A DNA stretch of 64,000 bases from Rhodococcus yunnanensis NBRC 103083. Its GTDB lineage: Bacteria > Actinomycetota > Actinomycetes > Mycobacteriales > Mycobacteriaceae. Location of the stretch: the NCBI RefSeq assembly GCF_001895005.1, contig NZ_BCXH01000001.1, positions 496,001 through 560,000 on the forward strand. The letters run 5' to 3'. The position numbers and the translations under genes are program-made. Below the pieces are notes generated by a model. The model ran no database searches. It was not told the origin of the DNA and saw only the letters and a list, made by a program, of their open reading frames with translations. This document shows, piece after piece, positions 30,852 through 42,212 of this stretch (within the stretch, counting starts at the first letter, position 1; the number at the start of each line of letters is the position of its first letter).

Positions 30852-31792
30852 TCGTTCCCGCGTCGAACTCGACGCAACCCGCCGTGCAGCTCGCCGACGT
30901 ACGAAAGGCGTACAGCGGCGTGGCGGCCGTCGACGGCATCGACATCACGGTCGAGCGTGGTCAGGTACTGGCGCTCCTGGGACCCAACGGTGCAGGGAAG
31001 ACCACGACCGTCGAAATGTGCGAGGGATTCGTGACCCCGGACTCCGGGACCGTCAGAGTGCTCGGACTCGATCCGATCCGTCAGTCCGCCCAGCTGCGGC
31101 CACGTATCGGCGTGATGCTGCAGGGCGGCGGCGCGTATCCGGGATCCAAAGCCGGCGAGATGCTGCGATTGGTCGCTTCCTATTCCGCCAACCCACTCGA
31201 TCCCGACTGGCTGCTCGACTGTCTTGGCCTCGAACGAGCCGTCAAGACTCCGTATCGACGTTTGTCCGGCGGACAGCAACAACGACTTGCGCTGGCCTGC
31301 GCCATCGTCGGACGACCCGAGCTGGTGTTCCTCGACGAGCCGACGGCCGGCCTCGACGCTCAAGCTCGGTTGCTCGTCTGGGAGCTGGTGGAGGCACTTC
31401 GCCGTGACGGCGTCGGGGTGCTGCTCACCACCCATCTGATGGACGAAGCAGAACAGTTGGCAGACGAGCTGGTCATCATCGACCACGGGCAGATCGTCGC
31501 CTCGGGTACCGCATCCGAACTCACCAAGCAGGGAGCCGACGGTCGACTTCGGTTCACCGCGCCCCCCGGTCTCGAGCTCTCACTGCTCGATGCGGCACTG
31601 CCGAGCGGATACAGCCCGGTCGAGGAGCTGCCCGGTTCCTACGTGATCGAGGGTGTCATCGACCCGCAGATCCTCGTCACCGTCACCTCGTGGTGCGCGG
31701 GGCAGAACGTGCTGGCGACCGAACTGCAGGTCGATCAGCGCCGCCTCGAAGACGTCTTTCTCGAACTGACCGGTAGGGAGCTCAGACGATGA
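30848..31792 (+). CDS. ABC transporter ATP-binding protein
   Basis: A 314-residue ABC-2 type exporter ATPase (daunorubicin-resistance-like). Walker A GPNGAGKTTT, signature LSGGQQQR, Walker B LVFLDEPTAGLD, switch LLTTHLMDEAEQL, then a C-terminal extension of about 90 residues ending DVFLELTGRELRR. Starts GTG overlapping the mptB stop; its own stop overlaps the permease start (ATGA). Equivalent to Rv1458c. Cargo unknown; the neighbourhood with MptB and CtaA gives no firm hint. Confidence 0.9.
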   Translation: MIVPASNSTQPAVQLADVRKAYSGVAAVDGIDITVERGQVLALLGPNGAGKTTTVEMCEGFVTPDSGTVRVLGLDPIRQSAQLRPRIGVMLQGGGAYPGSKAGEMLRLVASYSANPLDPDWLLDCLGLERAVKTPYRRLSGGQQQRLALACAIVGRPELVFLDEPTAGLDAQARLLVWELVEALRRDGVGVLLTTHLMDEAEQLADELVIIDHGQIVASGTASELTKQGADGRLRFTAPPGLELSLLDAALPSGYSPVEELPGSYVIEGVIDPQILVTVTSWCAGQNVLATELQVDQRRLEDVFLELTGRELRR

Positions 31793-32589
31793 CAGTGCGG
31801 CGGGACACCCGCGGGTCCGACAACCGATTCGAGCCGGGTCTGTTCACTCCGGATCCGTCGCCGAGCTCGCCCGCAGCGATGGTGATGTCGCAGTCGATGC
31901 TCGAACTCACACTGCTGCTGCGCAACGGCGAACAATTGCTGCTCACGATGTTCATTCCGATCACGCTGCTCGTCGGGCTCACACTGCTACCCCTCGGCAC
32001 CATGGGTGACGACCCGGTGAATCAGGTAGTTCCCGCGGTCATGATGGTCGCCGTCATGTCGACCGCTTTCACGGGACAAGCGATCGCCGTCGGCTTCGAT
32101 CGGCGCTACGGCGCATTGAAGCGACTCGGTGCTACACCGCTGCCCAAGTGGGGCATCATCGCGGGCAAGTCCATCGCAGTGATGATGGTCGTGATCCTGC
32201 AGTCGGTCGTACTCGGATCGATCGGCATCGTTCTCGGATGGCGACCGGACGCTACCGGCCTGCTCGCAGGAGCCCTGGTGATCGCACTCGGAACGGTGAC
32301 GTTCGCCACGATGGGGCTTCTCCTCGGCGGAACCCTCCGAGCCGAGATCGTCCTGGCACTCGCCAACATCCTGTGGTTCGTGATGCTGGGCATCGGATCG
32401 CTGGTCGTCCTGTCCGACGACCTTCCTACGGCGCTGCACACGATCGCTCGGCTCGTCCCGTCCGGAGCGCTCGCCGAAGCACTCGGTCAAGCCGTCGTCG
32501 GCTCGTGGGACTGGTTCGGCGTCGCCGTACTGGCCGGCTGGGCCGTGGTGTGCGGGTGGATCGCAGTCCGCACGTTCAAATTCGTGTGA
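31789..32589 (+). CDS. ABC-2 type transporter permease
   Basis: A 266-residue membrane protein with six predicted membrane segments, beginning after about 35 cytoplasmic residues (MSQSMLELTLLLRNGEQLLL). The motif QAIAVGFDRRYGALKRLGAT is typical of ABC-2 permeases. It forms the exporter with the overlapping ATPase gene upstream, probably as a 2+2 assembly. Equivalent to Rv1457c. Confidence 0.9.
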   Translation: MTVRRDTRGSDNRFEPGLFTPDPSPSSPAAMVMSQSMLELTLLLRNGEQLLLTMFIPITLLVGLTLLPLGTMGDDPVNQVVPAVMMVAVMSTAFTGQAIAVGFDRRYGALKRLGATPLPKWGIIAGKSIAVMMVVILQSVVLGSIGIVLGWRPDATGLLAGALVIALGTVTFATMGLLLGGTLRAEIVLALANILWFVMLGIGSLVVLSDDLPTALHTIARLVPSGALAEALGQAVVGSWDWFGVAVLAGWAVVCGWIAVRTFKFV

Positions 32590-32638
32590 CCGCGGGGTCA
32601 ACGACACTGTGTAGTTGACCGGCGATTACCATCACCTC

Positions 32639-33622
32639 GTGCTGTATCGAGCGTTTCTGAGCGTCGTCGACCGGTTGCCCCTTCCTTCGCTTCGAGTGCA
32701 GAAGGTCCTGGCGTTCCTCGTGATCCTGACCCAGGGAGGGATCGCCGTCACCGGGGCCGTCGTGCGGGTCACCGCATCCGGACTCGGATGCCCGACGTGG
32801 CCTCAGTGTTTCCCCGGCAGCTTCACACCGGTGGGAGTATCCGAGGTTCCCGTTCTGCACCAGGCGGTGGAGTTCGGTAACCGAATGCTGACCTTCGTGG
32901 TCGTCCTTTTCGCAGCGGCGATCGTCCTGGCCGTCACGCGTGCCCGACGCGATCGCCGGGTGATCCGATACGCGTGGCTGATGCCCCTCGGAACCGTGGT
33001 GCAGGCTGTGATCGGCGGCTTCACCGTGTTGACCGGTCTTCTGTGGTGGACCGTCGCGATCCACCTCGTCGCGTCGATGCTGATGGTCTGGCTTGCGACG
33101 TTGCTCTACTTCCAGGTCGCCGCTCCTGATTCACCCACACCTGATTCGCCTGCACCCTCGGTTCCCACGGTGCCGGAGCCGTTGCGCATGCTCATCGGAC
33201 TGTCCGGGGTCGCGCTCGGAGCCGTGCTGATCGCAGGCACCATGGTGACCGGCGCCGGACCGCACGCGGGCGACAAGAGCATCGAGGAGCCAGTCCCACG
33301 GCTCGGCATCGAGATCGTCACACTCGTCCATCTGCACTCGCAACTGTTGGTGGGGTACCTCGCGCTACTCGTAGGCCTTGGCTTCGCGTTGTATGCGGTG
33401 AAAGCGCCGGACTTGATCAAGACGAGGTGCAAGGTCCTGATCGCAGTCGTGGTGGCGCAGGGTGCGGTCGGAATCGTCCAGTACTTCACCGATGTTCCGG
33501 CCGCCCTCGTCGCAGTTCACGTGGCAGGAGCAGGCGCCTGCACGGCGGCCACAGCAGCTGTGTGGGCCGCATGCCGTTCACGCGAGAACGCGGACCGAGC
33601 GGTCTCCCCCATCGGAGCGTGA
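32639..33622 (+). CDS. ctaA: Heme A synthase (COX15/CtaA)
   Basis: A 327-residue membrane protein with eight segments, oxidising heme O to heme A for cytochrome aa3 oxidase. Conserved features are GAVVRVTASGLGCPTWPQCF with the extracellular Cys pair, HQAVEFGNRML with a heme-ligand His, and later HLHSQLLVGY and HVAGAGACTAA with further His residues. GTG 32639 (VLYRAFLSVVDRLPLPSLR) is preferred; a TTG eight codons upstream is possible. A Pro/Ser-rich loop of about 25 residues divides the two halves. Acts after CtaB, encoded 2.5 kb away. Confidence 0.92.
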   Translation: MLYRAFLSVVDRLPLPSLRVQKVLAFLVILTQGGIAVTGAVVRVTASGLGCPTWPQCFPGSFTPVGVSEVPVLHQAVEFGNRMLTFVVVLFAAAIVLAVTRARRDRRVIRYAWLMPLGTVVQAVIGGFTVLTGLLWWTVAIHLVASMLMVWLATLLYFQVAAPDSPTPDSPAPSVPTVPEPLRMLIGLSGVALGAVLIAGTMVTGAGPHAGDKSIEEPVPRLGIEIVTLVHLHSQLLVGYLALLVGLGFALYAVKAPDLIKTRCKVLIAVVVAQGAVGIVQYFTDVPAALVAVHVAGAGACTAATAAVWAACRSRENADRAVSPIGA

Positions 33623-33666
33623 GGAGAGGTAGCCGGTCTCCCCCTCAGACGACCGACTACCTCTCC
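33623..33666. terminator. Hairpin between convergent ctaA and a small conserved gene
   Basis: Arms 33623-33638 and 33651-33666 match at 15 of 16 positions (the mismatch would be a G-U pair) around a 12-base loop. It begins immediately after the ctaA stop and is followed on the plus strand by TTGTTT. A bidirectional terminator is likely. Confidence 0.7.
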
Positions 33667-33713
33667 ACTTGTTTCGACGCGCCCAGTGCGCAAACGGTTC
33701 CCTCGGTTCGAAA

Positions 33714-34109
33714 TTATTTTTCGGCAGCCGCGTTGCGGGCCTTCGGGAACCGCGTCTGACGCGCTACCCATCCCGCCATCTTGCGGTAGTGGCCCGGGGC
33801 AGGATTGACCGAACTGATCAGCTCTCGATCCCATTCCGACTCGGTCAGATTTCCGACCTCCTCGACGAGTGCACGGGCGATGTCGTTGTTCGCGACGACC
33901 TGGTCTCCCAGAACACCGTCGGCGCCGACGAGCGTCACCCGCGTGCCCACTCGGCCGATCGGTTGGAGTACCACGTTGCCCGAACCGCCGTGCTCACCGA
34001 CGAACGAGCGAACCGCGGACAAGGCGCGTGCCGGCACCTCGATCTTCGGTGTCGTCGCAGAATCGACGGCGGCGGCCGGTGATGTCGAATTCTCTGAATC
34101 GGTAGCCAT
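33714..34109 (-). CDS. Small conserved actinobacterial protein (Rv1455-like position)
   Basis: A 131-residue soluble protein. The first 20 residues are Ser/Thr/Ala-rich and probably disordered; the core contains PARALSAVRSFVGEHGGSGN and a Gly/Val-rich strand region (VVLQPIGRVGTRVTLVGADG), then a helical C-terminus with WDRELISSVNPAPGHYRKMA. No known catalytic motif is seen. ATG 34109 gives the most family-like N-terminus. It lies between ctaA and qor as Rv1455 does in M. tuberculosis; function unknown. Confidence 0.72.
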   Translation of the reverse strand: MATDSENSTSPAAAVDSATTPKIEVPARALSAVRSFVGEHGGSGNVVLQPIGRVGTRVTLVGADGVLGDQVVANNDIARALVEEVGNLTESEWDRELISSVNPAPGHYRKMAGWVARQTRFPKARNAAAEK

Positions 34110-34168
34110 TGCTCGACGATACCGCCCGGTAACCCGGCTGCCGAATGCGAGCCGTGTAGAAACGAGCC

Positions 34169-35134
34169 ATGCGCGCAATCGAAGTACGTGAGAACGGACG
34201 CCCCGAGGTTCTGTACTCGATCGAGGCTCCGGACCCGATCGCCGGTGCGGGTGAACTTCTCGTTCGCACCGAGGCGATCGGCATCAATTTCATCGATACG
34301 TACTTCAGAAGTGGCCTCTACGGCCGTTCGCTTCCCTACGTGCCCGGCGACGAGGGCTCCGGAGTAGTCGAAGCTATCGGACCGTCGGTCACCGGCTTCG
34401 TCGTCGGACAGCGAGTCGCATGGGCGAGTGCGCCGGGCAGCTACGCCGAGAAGGTGGTCGTTCCTGCAGCTGTGGCCGTGGCCGTGCCGGACGGAGTTCC
34501 GGCAGAACAGGCAGCATCCGCCCTGCTTCAGGGCATGACAGCGCACTATCTTCTCGAGTCCACCTATCCGGCGAAATCGGGCGAGACGGTGCTCGTGCAC
34601 GCGGGCGCAGGTGGGGTTGGATTGCTGCTCACTCAGCTGGCCGTGGCCAAGGGAGTCAGGGTGATCACCACGGTGTCCTCGGACGCCAAGGAAGAGCTCT
34701 CTCGTGCCGCCGGAGCGTCCGATGTGTTGCGCTACGACGACGATGTCCCGGCGCGCGTGCGCGCGTCGACCGAGGGAGAAGGCGTGCACGCCGTGTACGA
34801 CGGGGTGGGAGCCGCAACCTTCGACGCGAGCCTGGCGTCCCTTCGCATTCGCGGGACACTCGCATTGTTCGGCGCAGCCAGCGGACCTGTGCCCCCGGTC
34901 GACCCGCAACGGCTCAACGCGGCGGGGTCGCTCTTTCTGACGCGCCCCACACTGGTGCACCACGTTCGTGATCGCGCCGAGCTCGAGTGGCGCGCGGGAG
35001 ACATTTTCGCAGCCGTCTCGGCTGGAACTCTCGACATCGCAATCGGGGCCCGATATCCACTTGCCGACGCCGCGGCCGCACACTCGGACCTCGAGGGCCG
35101 CCGGACGACGGGATCGATCGTGCTTGTTCCCTGA
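34169..35134 (+). CDS. qor: Quinone oxidoreductase (MDR superfamily)
   Basis: A 321-residue zinc-independent medium-chain reductase of the QOR type. It has the N-terminal GroES-like domain (GINFIDTYFRSGLYGRSLPY, VPGDEGSGVVEAIG) and a Rossmann domain with VLVHAGAGGVGLLLTQLAVA (NADPH-binding AxxGxxG). No zinc-ligand Cys cluster is present. One-electron or two-electron quinone reduction is the family activity. Conserved neighbour of ctaB (compare Rv1454c). Confidence 0.92.
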   Translation: MRAIEVRENGRPEVLYSIEAPDPIAGAGELLVRTEAIGINFIDTYFRSGLYGRSLPYVPGDEGSGVVEAIGPSVTGFVVGQRVAWASAPGSYAEKVVVPAAVAVAVPDGVPAEQAASALLQGMTAHYLLESTYPAKSGETVLVHAGAGGVGLLLTQLAVAKGVRVITTVSSDAKEELSRAAGASDVLRYDDDVPARVRASTEGEGVHAVYDGVGAATFDASLASLRIRGTLALFGAASGPVPPVDPQRLNAAGSLFLTRPTLVHHVRDRAELEWRAGDIFAAVSAGTLDIAIGARYPLADAAAAHSDLEGRRTTGSIVLVP

Positions 35135-35164
35135 GTCAGGCCACCTGCTGCACTCGCGGATCGA

Positions 35165-36172
35165 TCAGGACAGCAGCTGCGCGAGTGTGTCCCATCCGAC
35201 GACCGAGTCGACGGCCAGGCCGCAGAACACGAGCGCCAGGTACTCGTTGGACAGGATGAACAGCTTCAACGGCTTCACCGGTGTTCCGGCTCGCACTCCC
35301 GCATACAGACGGTGCGCGACCACCAGGAACCAGATTCCGGACGCCAGCGCGATCACGGCATAGATCACTCCGGATCCCGGAGCCAGTGCCAACGTCGCCG
35401 CGACCGTCGCCCACGCGTAGACGACGATGTGTTTGGTGACCTTCGTCTCCGAGGCGACTGCGGGGAGCATCGGTACGTGGGCAGCCTGATAGTCCTCCTT
35501 GTAGCGGAGCATCAGTGCCCAGGTGTGCGGCGGGGTCCACAGGAAGATCACCAGGAACATCACGACGGCTTGCCAACCGATGGTCCCGGTGACCGCGGAC
35601 CAACCGATCATCACCGGCATGCATCCGGCAGCTCCACCCCAGACGACGTTCTGCGATGTTCGCCGCTTGAGCACCAGGGTGTAGACGAAGATGTAGAAGC
35701 AGATCGTCACGACCGCGAGAATGCCGCTGAGCAGATTGGTCGTGAACCACAGCCAGAAGAACGAGATGATTCCGAGTGTCACGCCGAACACGAATGCGTG
35801 GGACACCGGCATGGCGCCGCGAGCGAGTGGTCGTTTTGCGGTCCTGGCCATGATCTTGTCGATGTCGGCGTCGGCGACCATGTTGAGACAGTTTGCACTG
35901 GCCGCGGCGAGCATGCCACCGAACAGAGTCGTCAGAATCAGACCCGGCTGAACGTGGCCGCGGTCGGCCAACAGCATCGCAGGGATAGTCGTGACCAGAA
36001 GAAGTTCGATGACACGCGGTTTTGTGAGCGCAATGTAGGCCAACACCAGCGCGAATGCGCGGCCCACCGCCGACTTCTCCGCTGCCGTCGAGCCCTCGTC
36101 CGTCCGGTGGTCATCGGGGTGGCTTGGGCCGCCTGCGAATCCGTGGCCGCCCGGCTGCTGCCCAATTCGCAC
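35165..36172 (-). CDS. ctaB: Protoheme IX farnesyltransferase (heme O synthase)
   Basis: A 335-residue UbiA-type prenyltransferase with nine membrane segments, attaching farnesyl to heme B to give heme O. Prenyl-diphosphate binding motifs are [20 protein letters not shown] and, in the second half, DFxxxD-like [23 protein letters not shown] 36172 is chosen because AGGAG lies six bases upstream; the frame remains open 98 codons further into the intergenic region. An N-terminal hydrophilic 35 residues precede the first segment. Works with CtaA for cytochrome aa3. Confidence 0.94.
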   Translation of the reverse strand: MRIGQQPGGHGFAGGPSHPDDHRTDEGSTAAEKSAVGRAFALVLAYIALTKPRVIELLLVTTIPAMLLADRGHVQPGLILTTLFGGMLAAASANCLNMVADADIDKIMARTAKRPLARGAMPVSHAFVFGVTLGIISFFWLWFTTNLLSGILAVVTICFYIFVYTLVLKRRTSQNVVWGGAAGCMPVMIGWSAVTGTIGWQAVVMFLVIFLWTPPHTWALMLRYKEDYQAAHVPMLPAVASETKVTKHIVVYAWATVAATLALAPGSGVIYAVIALASGIWFLVVAHRLYAGVRAGTPVKPLKLFILSNEYLALVFCGLAVDSVVGWDTLAQLLS

Positions 36173-36519
36173 TACGTCTCCTTGCACGGGCTCGAACACA
36201 CATGAAATGACACCCCTGGGAGCAGGCGCGCCGACTGCATGTACGCATCGAGCACCGAAGATTTCGATGTGGATGCGTACTACTACAAGCGATGGTAGAC
36301 GTCCGTGATCCGGTCTCCAATTCCCAGGGCACCCAAAGTGAGCAACTTGTCGTGTACCGGTAACTCCCCAGCAACCCGCCGTACTCGGAGAGGGCGCCCA
36401 ATTGGGGGAAGGCACGACAGTAGGCTCGTGCAGAACTAGGCTGGTGGCCGACGTGATTCGATCCACGGCGGTCGTGCACGCCTAGCCACACTCGTACCAA
36501 TGTCAGGAGATCTCTGCTC
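36173..36519. other. 347-bp divergent region between ctaB and tkt
   Basis: No gene is seen. It contains the 9-bp inverted repeat described separately, two TAGGCT -10-like hexamers (36421-36426 and 36437-36442) that could serve tkt, and the tkt ribosome site AGGAG ten bases before the GTG. No convincing -35 accompanies either hexamer. Confidence 0.5.
36241..36280. promoter_or_regulatory. 9-bp inverted repeat between ctaB and tkt
   Basis: GTACGCATC (36241-36249) and GATGCGTAC (36272-36280) are perfect complements 22 bp apart, about 70-110 bp upstream of the ctaB GTG and 240 bp upstream of tkt. It could be a pair of operator half-sites or a leader hairpin for ctaB. Confidence 0.4.
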
Positions 36520-38619
36520 GTGTCGATCACAGACGATATTGACGTCCTCACCACAGCGCACCACCCAAGCGACTGGACGGACCTGGACACCAGGGCGGTA
36601 GACACCGTCAGAGTCCTCGCAGCGGACGCGGTTCAGAAGGTCGGCAACGGTCACCCCGGCACGGCGATGAGCCTGGCACCGCTTGCCTACACGCTGTTTC
36701 AGCGCACGATGCGACACGACCCGACCGACACGCACTGGATCGGCCGTGACCGGTTCGTGCTCTCGTGTGGGCACTCGAGCCTCACCCTGTACCTGCAGTT
36801 GTACTTGGGCGGATTCGGCTTGGAACTGATCGACATCGAATCGCTGCGCACCTACAAGTCCAAGACTCCAGGCCACCCGGAATTCCGCCACACCGACGGC
36901 GTCGAGATCACCACGGGTCCGCTGGGTCAGGGACTGGCGTCCGCGGTGGGCATGTCCATGGCCTCGCGTCGCGAGCGGGGACTGTTCGATCCCGAGCCCG
37001 CGCTCGGCGAAAGCCCGTTCGACCACTTCATCTACGTCATCGCCTCCGACGGCGACATCGAAGAGGGAATCACGTCCGAGGCGTCGTCGCTCGCCGGGAC
37101 GCAGCAGCTCGGCAACCTGATTCTCTTCTACGACGACAACAAGATCTCGATCGAGCACGCCACCGACATCGCGCTGTCGGAGAACACCGCCGCTCGCTAC
37201 GAGGCCTACGGCTGGCACGTACAGGTCGTCGAGGGCGGCGAGAACGTCACCGCGATCGAAGAGGCCATCGAGGCTGCAAAGGCAGTCACCGACAAGCCCT
37301 CGATCATCGTCCTGCGCACCATCATCGGCTTTCCCGCCCCGACGATGATGAACACCGGCGCCGTCCACGGTGCCGCGCTCGGCGACGAAGAGATCGCCAA
37401 GGTCAAGCAGGCTCTCGACTTCGATCCCGAGAAGAAGTTCGAGGTCACCGACGAGGTGATCTCGCACACCCGCAAGCTGCAGGAACGCGGCCGACAGGCG
37501 CATGCCGAGTGGACGACGCAGTTCGACGCGTGGGCTGCCCGCGAGCCCGAGCGCAAGCAGCTTCTCGACCGCCTCACCGCCGGTGACCTCCCCGAAGGCT
37601 GGACCGACGTTCTGCCGACGTGGGAGCCAGGAAGCAAGGCCATCGCGACGCGCGCCGCGTCGGGTGACGTGCTGTCCGCAGTGGGCCCGGTACTCCCCGA
37701 GCTCTGGGGTGGGTCCGCAGACCTCGCAGGCAGCAACAACACCACGATCAAGGGCGCCAAGTCCTTCGGCCCGACGTCCATCTCCACCGACGATTGGGAC
37801 GCCGAGCCGTACGGCCGCACTCTGCACTTCGGTATTCGTGAGCACGCGATGGGAGCAATCCTGTCCGGCATCGTCATGCACGGACCCACGCGTGCATACG
37901 GTGGCACGTTCATGCAGTTCAGCGACTACATGCGTCCCGCGGTGCGTCTTGCGTCGTTGATGGACATCGATCCCATCTACGTCTGGACCCACGACTCCAT
38001 CGGTCTCGGCGAGGACGGCCCGACGCACCAGCCGGTCGAGCACCTCGCTGCTCTGCGCGCGATCCCGAACCTGTCGGTGGTGCGTCCCGGTGACGCCAAC
38101 GAGACGGCGTTCGCATGGCAGGCAGTTCTGGCCAGGTCGAGCAGCAGCGGCCCCGTCGGTTTGGCGTTGACGAGGCAGGGCATCCCGATCCTCGAGGGGA
38201 CGAGCTACGAGGGTGTGTCGAAGGGCGGCTACATCCTCGTCGAGTCCTCCAAGGCGGCTCCCGACGTCGTCCTCATCGGCACCGGTTCGGAGCTGCAGTA
38301 CGCCGTCGAGGCGCAGAAGCAGCTGGAAGCACAGGGAATCGCGGCACGGGTCGTGTCGATGCCGTGTGTCGAGTGGTTCTACAGCCAGGACCAGAACTAC
38401 CGCGACCAGGTCATTCCGCCGACCGTCAAGGCTCGTGTCTCGATCGAAGCGGGCATTGCGATGCCGTGGTATCGGATCGTCGGAGGCTTCGGCGAGATCA
38501 TCTCGCTCGAGCACTACGGCGAGTCGGCAGATGCGAAGACACTGTTCCGCGAGTTCGGTTTCACGGCCGAGGCCGTCACCGCAGCCGCTCAGCGCTCGAT
38601 CACCAACGTGAAGGGATAA
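36520..38619 (+). CDS. tkt: Transketolase
   Basis: A 699-residue thiamine-diphosphate enzyme transferring two-carbon units in the pentose phosphate pathway. Conserved features are VGNGHPGTAMSLAPLAYTLF, HTDGVEITTGPLGQGLASAV, the TPP motif in ASDGDIEEGITSEASSLAGT, REHAMGAILSGIVMHG and HDSIGLGEDGPTHQPVEHLA. Starts at GTG with AGGAG upstream. It heads tkt-tal-zwf-opcA-pgl, with only 3 bp to tal. Confidence 0.98.
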   Translation: MSITDDIDVLTTAHHPSDWTDLDTRAVDTVRVLAADAVQKVGNGHPGTAMSLAPLAYTLFQRTMRHDPTDTHWIGRDRFVLSCGHSSLTLYLQLYLGGFGLELIDIESLRTYKSKTPGHPEFRHTDGVEITTGPLGQGLASAVGMSMASRRERGLFDPEPALGESPFDHFIYVIASDGDIEEGITSEASSLAGTQQLGNLILFYDDNKISIEHATDIALSENTAARYEAYGWHVQVVEGGENVTAIEEAIEAAKAVTDKPSIIVLRTIIGFPAPTMMNTGAVHGAALGDEEIAKVKQALDFDPEKKFEVTDEVISHTRKLQERGRQAHAEWTTQFDAWAAREPERKQLLDRLTAGDLPEGWTDVLPTWEPGSKAIATRAASGDVLSAVGPVLPELWGGSADLAGSNNTTIKGAKSFGPTSISTDDWDAEPYGRTLHFGIREHAMGAILSGIVMHGPTRAYGGTFMQFSDYMRPAVRLASLMDIDPIYVWTHDSIGLGEDGPTHQPVEHLAALRAIPNLSVVRPGDANETAFAWQAVLARSSSSGPVGLALTRQGIPILEGTSYEGVSKGGYILVESSKAAPDVVLIGTGSELQYAVEAQKQLEAQGIAARVVSMPCVEWFYSQDQNYRDQVIPPTVKARVSIEAGIAMPWYRIVGGFGEIISLEHYGESADAKTLFREFGFTAEAVTAAAQRSITNVKG

Positions 38620-38622
38620 CCC

Positions 38623-39747
38623 ATGACCCAGAACAAGAACCTCGTAGATCTGTCCGCAGCAGGCGTATCCGTCTGGCTCGACGATCTCTCGCGTGACCGG
38701 ATCACCTCCGGCAATCTTCAGGAACTGATCGACAGCAAGAGCGTCGTCGGTGTCACGACCAATCCGTCGATCTTCCAGGCGGCACTGAGCAAGGGCAACG
38801 CCTACGACGCTCAGGTCACCGAACTCGCCGAGCGCGGAGCCGACGTCGACGCGACGATCCGGACCGTCACCACCGACGACGTCCGCAACGCCTGCGACAT
38901 CTTCGCGCCCATCTTCGAGTCGTCGGCCGGTGTCGACGGTCGTGTGTCCATCGAGGTCGATCCCCGCCTCGCGCACGACACCGAGAAGACCATCGCCCAG
39001 GCCGTCGAGCTGTGGAAGATCGTCGATCGGCCGAACGTGCTGATCAAGATTCCGGCCACCGAGGCCGGTATTCCCGCCATCGCGAAGGTGATCGGCGAAG
39101 GCATCTCGGTGAACGTCACGCTGATCTTCTCCGTCGAGCGTTACGAACTGGTCATCGGTGCGTACCTCGAGGGTCTCGAAGCCGCACGTGCGGCCGGCCA
39201 CGATCTGTCGAAGATCCACTCGGTCGCGTCGTTCTTCGTCTCTCGCGTCGACACCGAGATCGACGCGCGGCTCGACAAGATCGGCACGCCCGACGCCGAG
39301 GCGCTCAAGGGCAAGGCCGCACTCGCCAACGCGCGCCTGGCCTACGTTGCCTACCAGCAGACGTTCGAGGTCGGACCTCGTTTCCACGAGCTGGTCGGAT
39401 CCGGCGCTCGGCCGCAGCGCCCGCTCTGGGCGTCCACCGGCGTCAAGAACCCCGCGTACCCGGACACGCTCTACGTCACCGATCTCGTCTCCCCCAACAC
39501 CGTCAACACGATGCCGGAGAAGACGCTCGACGCTGTGGCCGATCACGGCGTGGTCACCGGTGACACGATTTCGGGTAAGGGACCGGAATCACAGGCAGTT
39601 TTCGACGCGCTCTCGGCCATCGGTATCGACATCACCGACGTTTTCCTGACCCTGGAGAACGAGGGCGTCGAGAAGTTCGAGGCGTCTTGGACCGAACTGC
39701 TGGAGGCCACCGGCGAGCAGCTTCGTCAAGCCGGCCAGAAGAGCTGA
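38623..39747 (+). CDS. tal: Transaldolase
   Basis: A 374-residue transaldolase of the long actinobacterial type, transferring a dihydroxyacetone unit via a Schiff-base Lys in [15 protein letters not shown]. Other signatures are [20 protein letters not shown] near the N-terminus and [20 protein letters not shown]. Three bases separate it from both tkt and zwf, so the genes are one transcript. Confidence 0.97.
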   Translation: MTQNKNLVDLSAAGVSVWLDDLSRDRITSGNLQELIDSKSVVGVTTNPSIFQAALSKGNAYDAQVTELAERGADVDATIRTVTTDDVRNACDIFAPIFESSAGVDGRVSIEVDPRLAHDTEKTIAQAVELWKIVDRPNVLIKIPATEAGIPAIAKVIGEGISVNVTLIFSVERYELVIGAYLEGLEAARAAGHDLSKIHSVASFFVSRVDTEIDARLDKIGTPDAEALKGKAALANARLAYVAYQQTFEVGPRFHELVGSGARPQRPLWASTGVKNPAYPDTLYVTDLVSPNTVNTMPEKTLDAVADHGVVTGDTISGKGPESQAVFDALSAIGIDITDVFLTLENEGVEKFEASWTELLEATGEQLRQAGQKS

Positions 39748-39750
39748 GAC

Positions 39751-41303
<1,553 letters not shown>

Positions 41304-41307
<4 letters not shown>

Positions 41308-42212
41308 TTGTCGACATTCCCGCCACGACGACGGCAGAGGTCGGCAAGCAGCTCGTCGAGCTTCGCGAGTCCGGTGGAGCCGTCACCATCGGTCGTGTCC
41401 TCACGCTCATCGTCGCCAGTCGCGACAACGACAAAGCCGAGCGTGCCATCGAGGCCGCGAACGATGCGAGCCGCGAGCATCCATGTCGTGTCATCGTGCT
41501 GACGCACGGTGATCGTGCCGCCGCATCGAGCCTCGACGCGCAGATCAGGGTCGGCGGCGACGCGGGCGCGTCCGAGGTGGTCGTGCTGAGGCTCAACGGT
41601 GAACTGGCGGAACACGAACACAGCGTCGTGATCCCTTTTCTGCTCCCCGACACACCGATCGTGGCATGGTGGCCGGACGAGGCACCCGCTGTCCCCGCCA
41701 AGGATCCCTTGGGGCGCTTGGCAATTCGCCGCATCACCGATGCCACCAATGCGCCCGATACGACCGCTGCGATCAAGAGCCGGGCCAGCAGCTACACCCA
41801 GGGCGACACGGACCTGTCGTGGAGTCGGGTCACCTACTGGCGCGGACTTCTGGCCACGGCACTCGATCAAGCGCCGCACGAGAAGGTCGTCTCGGCGACG
41901 GTCTCGGGCCTCGCCGAAGAGCCTGCACTCGACATCCTGGCCGGCTGGTTGGCAGCGAAACTCGATATCCCCGTTCATCGTCGTAGCGGGGAACTCAGTG
42001 TGGAGTTGCAACGGGAGACCTCGAGCATCTCGATAACCCGGCCGCAGACCGGTAAGACGGCAACACTGCGTCGGACGGGACAACCCGATGCGGAGGTCGC
42101 ATTGGCACGCCGCGGAACTCGGGAATGTCTGGCCGAGGAACTCCGCAGACTCGACACCGACGAGATCTACGAACTGGCGCTGAACGGATTGTCGAAGGTG
42201 ACCTATGAGTGA
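41304..42212 (+). CDS. opcA: OpcA, glucose-6-phosphate dehydrogenase assembly protein
   Basis: A 302-residue actinobacterial OpcA. Characteristic segments are IVDIPATTTAEVGKQLVELR, CRVIVLTHGDRAAASSLDAQ, IPFLLPDTPIVAWWPDEAPA and DTDLSWSRVTYWRGLLATAL. GTG 41304 has GGAGAAGG upstream and overlaps the zwf stop (GTGA); the pgl start overlaps its end by eight bases. OpcA is required for full Zwf activity and oligomerisation and has been linked to redox control in other bacteria. Confidence 0.96.

Noticed and set aside
36436..39546. A 1036-codon open frame opposite tkt and tal
   Set aside because: Antisense shadow spanning two well-identified genes; no family motifs are present.
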